A DNA stretch of 64,000 nucleotides from Zopfochytrium polystomum (lineage: Eukaryota > Chytridiomycota > Chytridiomycetes > Chytridiales > Chytridiaceae): the NCBI GenBank assembly GCA_025765615.1, contig JAIVFJ010000097.1, positions 1-64,000 on the forward strand, read 5' to 3'. The notes beneath the pieces were generated by a model. The model saw nothing but the letters and a program-made list of their open reading frames with translations, was not told the origin of the DNA and did not search any database. This document shows, piece by piece, positions 42,681 to 52,043 of the stretch. The first letter of the stretch is position 1. Each line of letters starts with the position of its first letter. The translations under genes and the position numbers were made by a program.

Positions 42681-43902
42681 ATGGGCATTTTTGGTCGCTC
42701 CTTCAGCAACAAGCACAACCACCACCACGCCGTCGACCACAAGGCCGAGACAGGGTCGATCGACTCTGGCCACCATTCGATCGGAAGCAGCAACGACGGG
42801 AATGCTCATCATTCCAACGGCGAAACGTACACCTCCAAAAAATCTCCCACTCCGCGATCCCGATCGGTCGACCCCGCACACTCTCGCCCATCTCTCCTCC
42901 GATTCAACCACTCTGCCACCGCCAAAGCAGCAGTGGTCAACCATCCTGCCGCATCCGCCAACGCGGGGGCCCACGAGCCCGTCGACCCCACCCACGGAGA
43001 TAGCCTCATTGAGCTCTTGGATAGGAACCGCAAGTGGGCCGACCAGATGAAGGAAGAAAACCCAGGTTTATTTGAGAAACTTTCGCGCGCGCAGAACCCG
43101 GACATCCTCTGGATCGGTAAGCATCAACACCGTTATGTCGGGGAGTGCATGTGACTGTGCAGCCGACAGGTGTTATTCCGGTCTTGGCTGCTTTTAACCA
43201 CCCCCGTCATCCAAACTTGTCGCAGTGTTCAAATAAACAAATGACTAACCCCCCCCCCCCCCCCCCCCCACTAAAGGCTGCTCGGACTCGCGCGTTCCAG
43301 CGGAAGAGATTTGCGGGCTAGGCCCCGGCGACCTGTTTGTCCACCGGAACATTGCCAACGTTGTGGTATCGACCGACATGTCGATGCTCTCAGTCCTCCA
43401 GTACGCGGTCGAGGTACTGAAAGTCCGCCACATCATTGTTTGCGGGCACTACCAGTGCGGAGGTTGCCTGACAGCCATGTCCAACAAGCAGTACGGCCTC
43501 ATTGATAACTGGCTGCGCAACATCAAAGATGTTTATCAGAGCAACCGCGAGCAGCTTGAAGATGTTTGCGATTCCGACCGCGGAGACCTTCTCGTCGAGC
43601 TGAACGTTGCCAAGTCCGTTCACAATGTTTGCCACACCGGCATCGTGCAGAACGCGTGGGACCGCGGGCAGGCCCTGTCGATCCACGGATGGGTTTACCG
43701 CATTTCGGACGGCCGAATCAACGACCTGAAGCTGTGCATCAATAAGCAAGATGAGGTTGAAAATATCTACTCGTACGTTTCGAAAACTAGCTTGAAGAAG
43801 GAGCTTGAGATTCGCAGGTCCCAGCTTGACTTGAAGGGAGTTAACGGCCATCAGCGCGGCGAGTCGAAGGCTCCGGCCGAGGCACAAGCTGTTGCTGCGT
43901 GA
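42681..43902 (+). CDS. Beta-class carbonic anhydrase, two exons
   Basis: Exon 1 42681-43116, intron 43117-43276 (160 bp), exon 2 43277-43902; 353 residues. Splicing forms [12 protein letters not shown], carrying the first zinc cysteine and the Asp-Arg dyad; the other ligands are in VCGHYQCGG (His and Cys). [11 protein letters not shown] and [11 protein letters not shown] are further family landmarks. The enzyme interconverts CO2 and bicarbonate, supplying bicarbonate for carboxylases and, in fungi, adenylyl-cyclase CO2 sensing. The first 110 or so residues are a His/Ser-rich disordered extension absent from compact beta-CAs; it has no clear targeting signal. The intron contains a GACTAAC branch site and a C21 run ending 7 bp before the acceptor. 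Catalytic residues all appear intact. Confidence 0.95.
43249..43269. repeat. C21 homopolymer acting as the polypyrimidine tract of the carbonic anhydrase intron
   Basis: 21 consecutive C between the GACTAAC branch-site-like sequence (43243-43250) and the acceptor ACTAAAG (ends 43276). Confidence 0.85.
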
Positions 43903-44753
43903 TTCCGTGGAAGGTTGAATTCAGTGACCAAGATTCGACAGCGCCTTTAAATTGCCATGAGGATTGATCTGATTGTTTTCGAAGCGGTGTGTTTAACCAG
44001 TCGCGTTTTTGCTCCCATCATGTATTTTGATCTTGTTGCGAATTTGCCACATCCTCTTGTGTTTCTTTCGACAGCGGACCTTGACTGCGGAACATTGCCT
44101 GAGCTGAAGTTCCTCCTCGTTCTCCTTTCTGATCTCTGCGATTAGTATCCCATATTGTTTGATTATGGATGTTACTGGGGGATGCCTGTTGACTTGTACG
44201 CAATCCTTGTCAAAAAAAAAAAAGTTGAAAAAAAAAAAACCTTTGAAGAGTGTAGTAGGCCCAAAAAAGATATTTGAAGAGTGTGGCAGGCCATGTGGAG
44301 AGTTACCAATGAAGGTCAGTTTCCTTGGGTCACGGCGCCGGACGACGAGAGAGAGTGTGTGTGTGAGCGACAGAGTGCAAGACAGGCGAGGAAGTGCTGC
44401 ACTTAGTGCTGCTCCCTGGAGCTTGCTGCCTCTTGCACCTCCAGCATTGTTACTGGATTTCCCAGTCCCCTTTGGCTTGGCTTTTGCCTTCCATTGGGCC
44501 TACTCTGTGTCATGGACCAGAGAACCCTGCACATTCTTTGCTAGTGTGCCACCTTTTCACAATTGCCTTTGGTCTGAGTGAGAGAGTCTTCCCTTTGTGT
44601 GTAATAAGAGAGTTTCTTTGTGTTTCTTGGGCTTGTTAAGACTCCAAATACATAGTCCTGTCTAGTGGCCCCTAGACATCTCCTTTTTGCCCTTTTTCAC
44701 TTTTCAGGATTGGTATTTAGGTCATTGCTCTATTTGCCACCCATAGCCCAGGG
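43903..44753. other. 3' flank of carbonic anhydrase, no further gene
   Basis: Two A-runs near 44212-44240 and spacer sequence. No supported gene. Confidence 0.5.
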
Positions 44754-45439
44754 TGAGGATTTCGAATGCACAGTCTCACAGTTCAGCCGAACGTTGGGGA
44801 ATGTATCATGGGAACACAGGGCCGATCAGACATTGGGCACAGCAGGCAGCAGAACAGTCAGAAAGGGAAGCTGACTGCAGGGTCATTTGAGATCGCCAAT
44901 CTGCGCCAGTCGCAAACTGTTATGAATCACCCTCTGGAAACCTCTGGAACCTTCTAGAACATTCCTTCATGGAACCTTGTGGAACCTTCTGGAACCTTCT
45001 TTGCTTTCCTGACTTGTCTTGTTGTCATTGGTATCATTGGTATCATTGTATTACTAATTGCTCTTTCTGGAACTTTCTTTGAGTCTTGACAAGGAAGACT
45101 CTCAAGAGGTATAAAAGGGGGATGGGGGACCTGTCCCATCCCTCAAGTGAATTATTGTTTCCAATACAATCATCACTCCTCTCAGTTCCTTGTCTGCCTT
45201 GTCCTGTCCTGCCCTGTTCCTGACACAAACTGAGTGATGATCATATCATACCTGTCACTCCAGATACATTTGCAGCAAGCATTTGAGGGAGAACTTTGTG
45301 AGTTTGCTGGATGTGTTCTAATTTAGCACATCAGTCGACTTGAGCTTGCTCAACAGCCCCTTGTGCACTGACGCAATCTTCACTGAGAGCAGGGTTGTGT
45401 GCTCACCCTTCTAATCTTTCGAAGTGAGTGACATTGGCA
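44754..45439 (+). repeat. Dispersed repeat B, copy interrupted by a solo LTR
   Basis: Similar to 27378-27754 on both sides of the LTR at 44918-45225. Removing the LTR and one CAAAC leaves about 373 bp, nearly the length of the intact copy. Confidence 0.75.
44918..45225 (+). repeat. Solo LTR inside repeat B, with TSD
   Basis: 308 bp, TGTTATG...CTGACA, flanked by CAAAC (44913-44917 and 45226-45230). The uninterrupted repeat copy shows the empty site with a single CAAAC at 27541-27545. Confidence 0.95.
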
Positions 45440-46778
45440 TCCAAAAGGAAGATGTCACTCCCTTCCCCTGCCGTTGTCATTGGGGGAACTCCAACCATAC
45501 CTCCCAATCTTGCAAAACTGGGCCCCTCTGGCTCCCTCCTTAACCAAGCCACTTCAGCAGATTTCAAAGACAACAGCCAGAGAGCTCAGACCCCTCCTGA
45601 CACCACCGCTCCCCCACCTGTCCCACCTGCCCCCCTTCTGTCCCTCCAGAGCTGCAGTCAATTTTAAAGGCCCTTGAAAACATCCAGCAACAGCTCAACG
45701 CACAACAGACCTCCTTGCGCACTGGGCTGAAAGAGCATTAGACCTCAGTGCGCTGATATCCAAAAACTCAGCACTCAGTTTACCCAACTTGAGCCAACTC
45801 CTGCAGCACTGGAACACAGCCGGGCAAAGGTGGACCACGATGTAAACAGTCTACTCTGAGTGAGTGAGTGGAAGGAGTGAATGAAGTGGAGATGTGTGTT
45901 TGTGGATGGTACTTCTCCCCAACTTGGAGAGAAAGGAGAAAAACTCTGTTATGAATTATTGATACATGATGATGATATACATGCTGTAATAGTTGCTAGG
46001 CAAGTGTGACCGGCACAGGGTAAAAACCTCTCCTATATTATCTGCTTGAGCAGAGGAGGAGGAAAACTGTTGACACAAGGTTTCTGTTCCACTTAATACT
46101 CAGAGTATTTGTCATCAGCGCAAGCCAGCGCCCAGGTCTGCATTGGCGGTGGCTCGCTCTCCAATGGGCATTGTGAGAATGATAACTGACAGTCACAATA
46201 GGTTTGGGTCTGTCTTGTGCCTCTTGCTGCTAACCAGTCAGTTCCGCCTAACACACAACATTCAGAGACTTGCAGCTGCTGCAGCCAACGTGGACACTTC
46301 TCTCAAAAACCATGCTGGCGTCATCCACAACCTAAACCAGCAAGTCACCACACTGGAGCCACTCACTGCGAAAATTGAACAACCTCACTACAGTGGACAC
46401 AACCACCCAGCTCCTCAGCTCCTGCCTCCAGACAATTGAAGAATGATTGGAATACAATGGCCCAATTGACGAAGACCTTGACAACTGTTCCTCCACTGAA
46501 CCTTCTTCTACTACTGTCCCAGCTTGATCCGCTGTCACCACACCCTCAACCCACACCACTCTTGCCCTGGCCAACGCCTCCAGTTCCTCTACCACTCGCC
46601 CCAACAAAACTGACCCAAAGCCTGCCCCAAAACCCATCCGAAAAACTGCCTCAAAACCCAGGACCACCACCTCAACTTGACCAATATCCTTATTCATTCT
46701 TTTGGGAAAGCCCCTTTGCAATTGATATGGCTCTTATTTCTCTTAAAAAGAAAAAAAAAAAAACAGAGACATTGTTAG
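45440..46778 (+). pseudogene. Decayed coiled-coil (ORF1/gag-like) mobile-element fragment, itself interrupted
   Basis: Frames read Pro-rich, then coiled coil: ALENIQQQLNAQQTSLRTGL (about 45670-45735), IQKLSTQFTQLEPTPAALEH (about 45760-45820), then, after an inserted segment (about 45858-46259), NIQRLAAAAANVDTSL...HNLNQQVTTLEPLTAKIEQ. The repeated 'T.LEP' heptad pattern on both sides indicates one original protein. A Thr/Pro/Lys-rich tail and an A13 run (46751-46763) follow just before element 2. LINE ORF1 or a gag is likely; exact class unknown. Multiple stops. Confidence 0.5.
45858..46259 (+). repeat. Dispersed repeat D, long copy (inserted in the coiled-coil fragment)
   Basis: Begins near CTGAGTGAGTGAGTGGAAGG and ends near CCTCTTGCTGCTAACCAG...CCTAACACACAAC. 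Both edges resemble 61263-61405, whose middle is shorter. It separates two halves of one coiled-coil frame. No target duplication clearly seen. Confidence 0.4.
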
Positions 46779-47131
46779 TGTCAGGAACAGGGCAGGACAG
46801 GACAAGGCAGACAAGGAACTGAGAGGAGTGATGATTGTATTGGAAACAATAATTCACTTGAGGGATGGGACAGGTCCCCCATCCCCCTTTTATACCTTTT
46901 GAGAGTGTTCCTTGTCAAGACTCCAAGAAAGTTCCAGAAAGAGCAATTAGTAATACAATGATACCAATGATACCAATGACAACAAGACAAGTCAGGAAAG
47001 CAAAGAAGGTTCCAGAAGGTTCCACAAGGTTCCATGAAGGAATGTTCTAGAAGGTTCCAGAAGGTTCCAGAAGGTTCCATGAAGGAATGTTCTAGAAGGT
47101 TCCAGAGGTTTCCAGAGGGTGATTCATAACA
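46779..47131 (-). repeat. 3' LTR of element 2, long variant
   Basis: 353 bp. It carries an eight-pentamer contiguous heat-shock-element block (47039-47078) plus the standard blocks; the 5' LTR of the same element lacks this 45-bp expansion. Confidence 0.93.
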
Positions 47132-50100
47132 TCATCTCCCCCTTTTAGGCCTCTTCTGCAACTTGGTGGGGTACCTGGTCTTGAACTCGAGCAGAAGGTC
47201 TTGGCAGTGAGTGAGGTTTGACTCAGGCTCCCAGGTGTTGTCAGTATCTGAGTAACCTTTCCACTTAACAAGGAACTTGAGTGTTCTTCCAAACCACTTG
47301 GCATCCAAGATTTGTTCAACCTCAAATTCCTCTTCACCTTCTACCTCAACTGGAGGAGGAGGAGGAACAACTCTGCCTGGAATGGAATTGGCCACAAACT
47401 TCTCTAAAAGGCTGACATGGAAAACTGGGTGGATCTTCATGGATGCAGGGAGATCCAGCTTGAAGGTGACTGGATTGATTTGCTCCAAGATCTTGAAAGG
47501 ACCCAACTTGAGGTTGTCTAGCTTGGGACTTGGTCTTTTGGTCTGCAAGTTCTTCCTCAGAAGCCAAACTTGCTGACCCACAGCAAGGTCATGGTCCATT
47601 CTGTGAGTGTTGGCAAATCTTGAGGCATCTTCTTGGGCTTGCTTCAGGGTGGAGTCCAGGAAGGAGTTGATGATCTTGAGCTTATGTAAGTGTGAAGCCG
47701 CAGCAGGAGCTTGGACATTGGATAGGGTCTCTTGTCCCAGAAGATCTCCTCTTGGATTGAAGCCATAGGTTGCAAAGAAAGGAGATAGCTGGGTGCTTGA
47801 GTGGAGAGAATTGTTGAGAGCAAATTCTGCCAGTGGAAGGAGGGTGGGCCAATCATCCTGTTGATAGCTGACATAGCACCTCAAATACTGCTCCAGAGTC
47901 TGGTTTGTTCTTTCTGTTTGTCCATCAGTCTGAGGGTGATAAGCAGTTGACAGTTGAGACTTGATTCCAAGGGCTGCTGTGAGTGCTTTCCAAAATTGAG
48001 ATCTGAACTGTGGTCCTCTGTCACTGACGATTGACTGAGGCAGCCCATGGAGCCTGAATATGTGCTGCAAAAACAGGTCTGCTGTTCCTTGTGCATCTAT
48101 ATTCTCAGTGCAGGGGATGAAATGGGCCAACTTTGTCCTTCTGCAGATGACAACAAGGATAGAGTCAAATCCATGGGATGGGGGCAGTTTCACAATGAAG
48201 TCCATGGATATTGATGACCAAGGGCTGATGGCAATTGGGAGGGGCTCCAGAAGTCCATAGGGCTTGTGTCTGCTGGACTTGTTTCTTTGACAGGTTTCAC
48301 AGCTGCTGACATAGTTCTTGATGTACTTCCTCATGCCTGGCCAGTAGAAGTCTCTGGAAACAAGCTCATAGGTCTTGTGCTCTCCTGGGTGTCCAGCTGT
48401 TGCTGCATCATGCCTTGTCTTGAGTATCTCAAGTTTTTCCTCTTCTTGGCTGATTTGAATCTTGTGAGGCTTGGGGTCCTTGGAAATAGCATGGGCCCAC
48501 ACACTGTCAGGAAGCAATGAAAGGTGTGTCTTGGATGGTGGGGTGAAACCATCTCCCCCTTCAGGTGCAAGGTCTGTTCTTCTTGACAGGGCATCAGCCA
48601 CAGTGTTAAGGTGGCCAGGAGAATAGCACAGCTTAAAGTCATACTCAGAGAGCAGTTCAGCCCACCTGGCATGCCTCTGCTTGAGCAACCTCCTTGCCCT
48701 GAAGAAGGTGAGGTTCTTGTGATCAGAATAGACAGAGATGCCTTTAGAACCAGCCAAGTAGTGTCTCCAGAATTTGAATGCTTCCACAATTGCAAGCAAC
48801 TCCTCGTCATGGACAGTGTAGTTACACTCAGCACTGTTCAGCTTCCTGGAGTAATATGCCACTGGATGCAGAGGAGCAGAGGGGTCCTGAGAGCTTGGCT
48901 GGGACAGAACAGCACCGAGGGCATAGTCTGAGGCATCAGTTTCCAAGGTGAAGGGAAGCAAGGGATCCACATGCTTAAGGAGTGGTGCACTTGTGGTTGC
49001 TGTCTTAAGAGCTAGCCAGGCTTGCTCTGCTGCTGGGGTCCATTCAAACTTGGTGGTCTTCTTGGTGAGATCAGTGAGAGGCTTGGCTATGGCAGAATAG
49101 TTGGCAATGAAGGTTCTGTAGAAGTTGCAAAATCCAAGGAAGCTTTGAACATCCTTGATGGAATTTGGAGCCTTCCATTCAAGAATAGTTTGGATCTTGT
49201 CTGGTGCCATGGAGATCCCTTTGTCAGACACAATGAACCCCAAAAACTCAATGGAGGTCTTGTGGAATTCACACTTCTCCAGCTTTGCATAGAGGTGATG
49301 CTGTCTGAGTCTCTCCAAGACAGTCTTGACATGTCCCATATGGCTTGCAGTGTCAGATGAAAATACCAGGATATCATCCAGGTAGACAATGACAAAAAGG
49401 TCCAGAATATCCCTGAAGATGTCATTCATCATGCCTTGGAAAATAGCTGGAGCATTGGTAAGTCCAAAGGGCATGACCAAGTACTCAAAGTGACTGTATT
49501 TGCATCGGAAGGCAGTCTTCCATTGATCCTGGGGCTTAATTCTGACCAAATTGTAGGCACCTCTGAGGTCAATCTTGGAAAATATCCTTGCATGGCTCAG
49601 TTTGTCCAGTAATTCAGAGATGAGAGGCAGTGGATAGCGGTTCTTGACTGTCATCTCATTGAGATCTCTGTAGTCCACACAGGGTCTCAGTCCCCCATCC
49701 TTCTTCTTGACAAAAAAGATGGGAGCTCCAGCTGGTGACTTGGAAGGTTGGATGAATCCCTTGTTCAGCATTTCTTCAATGTATTCTTGGAGGGCCTTGG
49801 CTTCTGGTGGAGAGAGGTGGTACAGTGGCTTGAAAGGTGGGCTGCAAGTTTCATCCTTGAGTGGGATTTCACAGTCATAAGGCCTCTGAGCTGGTAGCAG
49901 GTCTGTCTTGGTCTTGGAAAACACATCAGCATAAGGGAGATATTCTTTTGGTAGCTTGGATGCCAGCAAAAGGTCTGATGGGTCCAGGTTGTCGTGCTCC
50001 TCAGCAGTGGGGCTTGAATTCTTGACTGGGAACTGTGATTCTTGAATATTTGACTGAGAGTTCTGTTCTTGGCAAAGACTGTGAGCTGTGGAACTTGAAT

Positions 50101-50851
50101 CTTGAATGTGGACTGTGAACTGTGGTACTTGAATCTTTGACTGTGGGTTCTGTGAACAAGAGTCATGGCCATGACTGTGAGCTCTATGAGCTCTACTTGA
50201 ATCTTGACTGTGAACTGTGAACTGTGGAACTTGAGTCTTGGCTGGCTGTGAATCTTGAATCAAGGGCTTGAGAGCATGAGACTTGGGGGCTTGACTTGAG
50301 TTTTGGGTGACTGTTCCGATTGGTGGAGGTTGGACTTGACCAGTGACCCAATCAATGGCAGGGTTCTGGGCTTGCAGCCATGGTAATCCCAGGATGACAG
50401 AGAATGTGGGTGTGCCAAGATCCAATACTTCCAGATTGACCATGGATGGTGGAAAGTCTTGGATGTGGAGGTTTAGCTTGGTTTCATGGCTGATTTCCTT
50501 GAACAGAGCATGATTGGCAAAGTGGACCTTGAGGGGTGTGGATTTCTTGATCGTAGGAATGGCACAAGACTTGGCAAGGGTGGCATCAATGATGTTGCAG
50601 GATGATCCAGAGTCTATAAGGGCCTTGGTTGTGATGGTTGACTTGGGTGAGAGTTGAATCTTGACATCCATGGTGAGTTGGTGGGGCTTGGAATCTGAGG
50701 TGTTTGTGGTGCTGGAGGTGGTGATGAAACAGGGGCAGCTTGGAGGAGGGTCCAGGGAATTGCCCCTCAGTGAGCCTGGACCTGGGAGTTTGGGTGCTTC
50801 TTCCTTGGGCAGTCCTTGACAGCATGCTCCTTGGAGCCACAGTAAAAACAC
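47132..50851 (-). CDS. pol: pol polyprotein of element 2
   Basis: Open in the -1 frame relative to gag, overlapping it by about 85 bp; the overlap has no ATG (the earliest in-frame candidates are a GTG near 50851 and the ATG at 50668, MDVKIQ...), which fits expression by -1 frameshifting or a downstream start. Domains as in element 1: protease DSGSS, RT with YLDD, RNase H with LETDASDY, integrase H2C2 and D,D-35-E, chromodomain FLVKWKGYSDTDNTWEPE. Unlike element 1, the integrase segment after HGFDSILVV reads ICRRTKLAHF, the form usual for the family, so the frame is undamaged here. It stops at the edge of the 3' LTR. Confidence 0.95.
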   Translation of the reverse strand: MFLLWLQGACCQGLPKEEAPKLPGPGSLRGNSLDPPPSCPCFITTSSTTNTSDSKPHQLTMDVKIQLSPKSTITTKALIDSGSSCNIIDATLAKSCAIPTIKKSTPLKVHFANHALFKEISHETKLNLHIQDFPPSMVNLEVLDLGTPTFSVILGLPWLQAQNPAIDWVTGQVQPPPIGTVTQNSSQAPKSHALKPLIQDSQPAKTQVPQFTVHSQDSSRAHRAHSHGHDSCSQNPQSKIQVPQFTVHIQDSSSTAHSLCQEQNSQSNIQESQFPVKNSSPTAEEHDNLDPSDLLLASKLPKEYLPYADVFSKTKTDLLPAQRPYDCEIPLKDETCSPPFKPLYHLSPPEAKALQEYIEEMLNKGFIQPSKSPAGAPIFFVKKKDGGLRPCVDYRDLNEMTVKNRYPLPLISELLDKLSHARIFSKIDLRGAYNLVRIKPQDQWKTAFRCKYSHFEYLVMPFGLTNAPAIFQGMMNDIFRDILDLFVIVYLDDILVFSSDTASHMGHVKTVLERLRQHHLYAKLEKCEFHKTSIEFLGFIVSDKGISMAPDKIQTILEWKAPNSIKDVQSFLGFCNFYRTFIANYSAIAKPLTDLTKKTTKFEWTPAAEQAWLALKTATTSAPLLKHVDPLLPFTLETDASDYALGAVLSQPSSQDPSAPLHPVAYYSRKLNSAECNYTVHDEELLAIVEAFKFWRHYLAGSKGISVYSDHKNLTFFRARRLLKQRHARWAELLSEYDFKLCYSPGHLNTVADALSRRTDLAPEGGDGFTPPSKTHLSLLPDSVWAHAISKDPKPHKIQISQEEEKLEILKTRHDAATAGHPGEHKTYELVSRDFYWPGMRKYIKNYVSSCETCQRNKSSRHKPYGLLEPLPIAISPWSSISMDFIVKLPPSHGFDSILVVICRRTKLAHFIPCTENIDAQGTADLFLQHIFRLHGLPQSIVSDRGPQFRSQFWKALTAALGIKSQLSTAYHPQTDGQTERTNQTLEQYLRCYVSYQQDDWPTLLPLAEFALNNSLHSSTQLSPFFATYGFNPRGDLLGQETLSNVQAPAAASHLHKLKIINSFLDSTLKQAQEDASRFANTHRMDHDLAVGQQVWLLRKNLQTKRPSPKLDNLKLGPFKILEQINPVTFKLDLPASMKIHPVFHVSLLEKFVANSIPGRVVPPPPPVEVEGEEEFEVEQILDAKWFGRTLKFLVKWKGYSDTDNTWEPESNLTHCQDLLLEFKTRYPTKLQKRPKRGR

Positions 50852-51690
50852 AGTCCCTGCTGGGCCCTCCTTGTTTTCTCCTCTTGGCTCAGAGGACCCT
50901 TAGGAAGTGTCTCAACTGCATCCACTTGCATGGGTTCAGGAACTGTAAGAGCTTGAGGAACTGGGGTAGGTCTTGATGTAGTTCCTACTTGTCTTTGCTT
51001 CAGCCTCTTGGAGTAGAGTCTGTTGTCAATCTTGATGGCAAGGAGAATGTACTCTTCCAAGGTCTCAGGGATGTGCAGAGACTGGGAGAGCATGTCTTGG
51101 ATAGACTCATGGAGACCATCATGGTACAGCTCCATCAGAGCTGCATCATTGTATCCAGAGTCTCTGGCTAGTTGCTTGAATTGGTTGGTGTAGGCCACAC
51201 AAGATTGCTTTCCTTGCTTGATATGCTTGAGCTTGGATCTTGCTGTCCAAGATGCGTAGGGGTCACCAAAGGTAGCTTCCAGCCCCTCCCAGAGCTCTTG
51301 CAGGGTGGTGGGTGTGCTTGGGAGAGATCTGTACCATGATTGAGCTTGACCAGACAGGAGGGTGCTTGTGAAAAGAACCTTGACTTGCTCACTGGGAAAT
51401 CTTGAAGGTTGGAGAAGGATGACATTCTCCACAGTGGCCATGAAGTTCCTAAGGTCTTTGGCCAGCCCAGTGAACTTGTCAGGGCTGGGAACCTTGGGCT
51501 CTCTTGCTTGGTTGGCTTGAGGCAGGGGAAGAGCTTGATGTTCTTGTTGGTGAAGTTGTTGTTGAAGCTGGTGCTGCTGGTGAAGGACTTGTTCTTGAAG
51601 TTGGTGTGTCTGTCTTGAGAGGGCTTGTAATTGGTCCATCAAGGCTTGGAAGGCAGTTGCATCAGGGAAGGTGTTGTTTGGGTCAGACAT
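50767..51690 (-). CDS. gag: gag of element 2
   Basis: 307 residues, intact, starting ATG at 51690 shortly after the primer-binding site. A Gln-rich coiled coil (about residues 15-60) precedes the helical capsid-like region (LRNFMATVENVILLQPSRF; LWEGLEATFGD; KQLARDSGYND), and a single CCHC zinc knuckle CFYCGSKEHAVKDC closes it (C-X2-C-X4-H-X4-C). Gag assembles the cytoplasmic particle that packages the element RNA. A T-run (TGTTTTTAC) lies within the gag/pol overlap near 50845 and is a possible but non-canonical slip site; element 1 has TGTTTCTAC at the same place. Confidence 0.95.
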   Translation of the reverse strand: MSDPNNTFPDATAFQALMDQLQALSRQTHQLQEQVLHQQHQLQQQLHQQEHQALPLPQANQAREPKVPSPDKFTGLAKDLRNFMATVENVILLQPSRFPSEQVKVLFTSTLLSGQAQSWYRSLPSTPTTLQELWEGLEATFGDPYASWTARSKLKHIKQGKQSCVAYTNQFKQLARDSGYNDAALMELYHDGLHESIQDMLSQSLHIPETLEEYILLAIKIDNRLYSKRLKQRQVGTTSRPTPVPQALTVPEPMQVDAVETLPKGPLSQEEKTRRAQQGLCFYCGSKEHAVKDCPRKKHPNSQVQAH

Positions 51691-51730
51691 GATGGCAGAG
51701 AGTAGTGGGAGAGGGTGAAGTGAATTATGA

Positions 51731-52038
51731 TGTCAGGAACAGGGCAGGACAGGACAAGGCAGACAAGGAACTGAGAGGAGTGATGATTGTATTGGAAACA
51801 ATAATTCACTTGAGGGATGGGACAGGTCCCCCATCCCCCTTTTATACCTTTTGAGAGTGTTCCTTGTCAAGACTCCAAGAAAGTTCCAGAAAGAGCAATT
51901 AGTAATACAATGATACCAATGATACCAATGACAACAAGACAAGTCAGGAAAGCAAAGAAGGTTCCAGAAGGTTCCACAAGGTTCCATGAAGGAATGTTCT
52001 AGAAGGTTCCAGAGGTTTCCAGAGGGTGATTCATAACA
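51731..52038 (-). repeat. 5' LTR of element 2
   Basis: 308 bp standard form with four-unit first heat-shock-element block, TATA box and R-region sequence complementary to the PBS (51801-51811 versus 51718-51728). Confidence 0.93.
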
Positions 52039-52043
52039 GTTAG

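Larger units (their letters stand above)
46779..52038 (-). mobile_element. Full-length Ty3/gypsy chromovirus (element 2), coding-intact, unequal LTRs
   Basis: 5,260 bp on the minus strand with the perfect target duplication GTTAG (46774-46778, 52039-52043). The 5' LTR is 51731-52038 (308 bp) and the 3' LTR 46779-47131 (353 bp). gag (51690-50767) and pol (to 47132) are both open, so this copy is the better candidate for an active or recently active element. The self-priming site is at 51718-51728. Nucleotide similarity to element 1 is very high throughout. Confidence 0.96.

Noticed and set aside
45947..46077. TGTTATGAATTATTG...TGTTGACA resembling another LTR with TG/CA ends
   Set aside because: No flanking target duplication, no similarity to the chromovirus LTR beyond the first 11 bases, and it lies inside dispersed repeat D.
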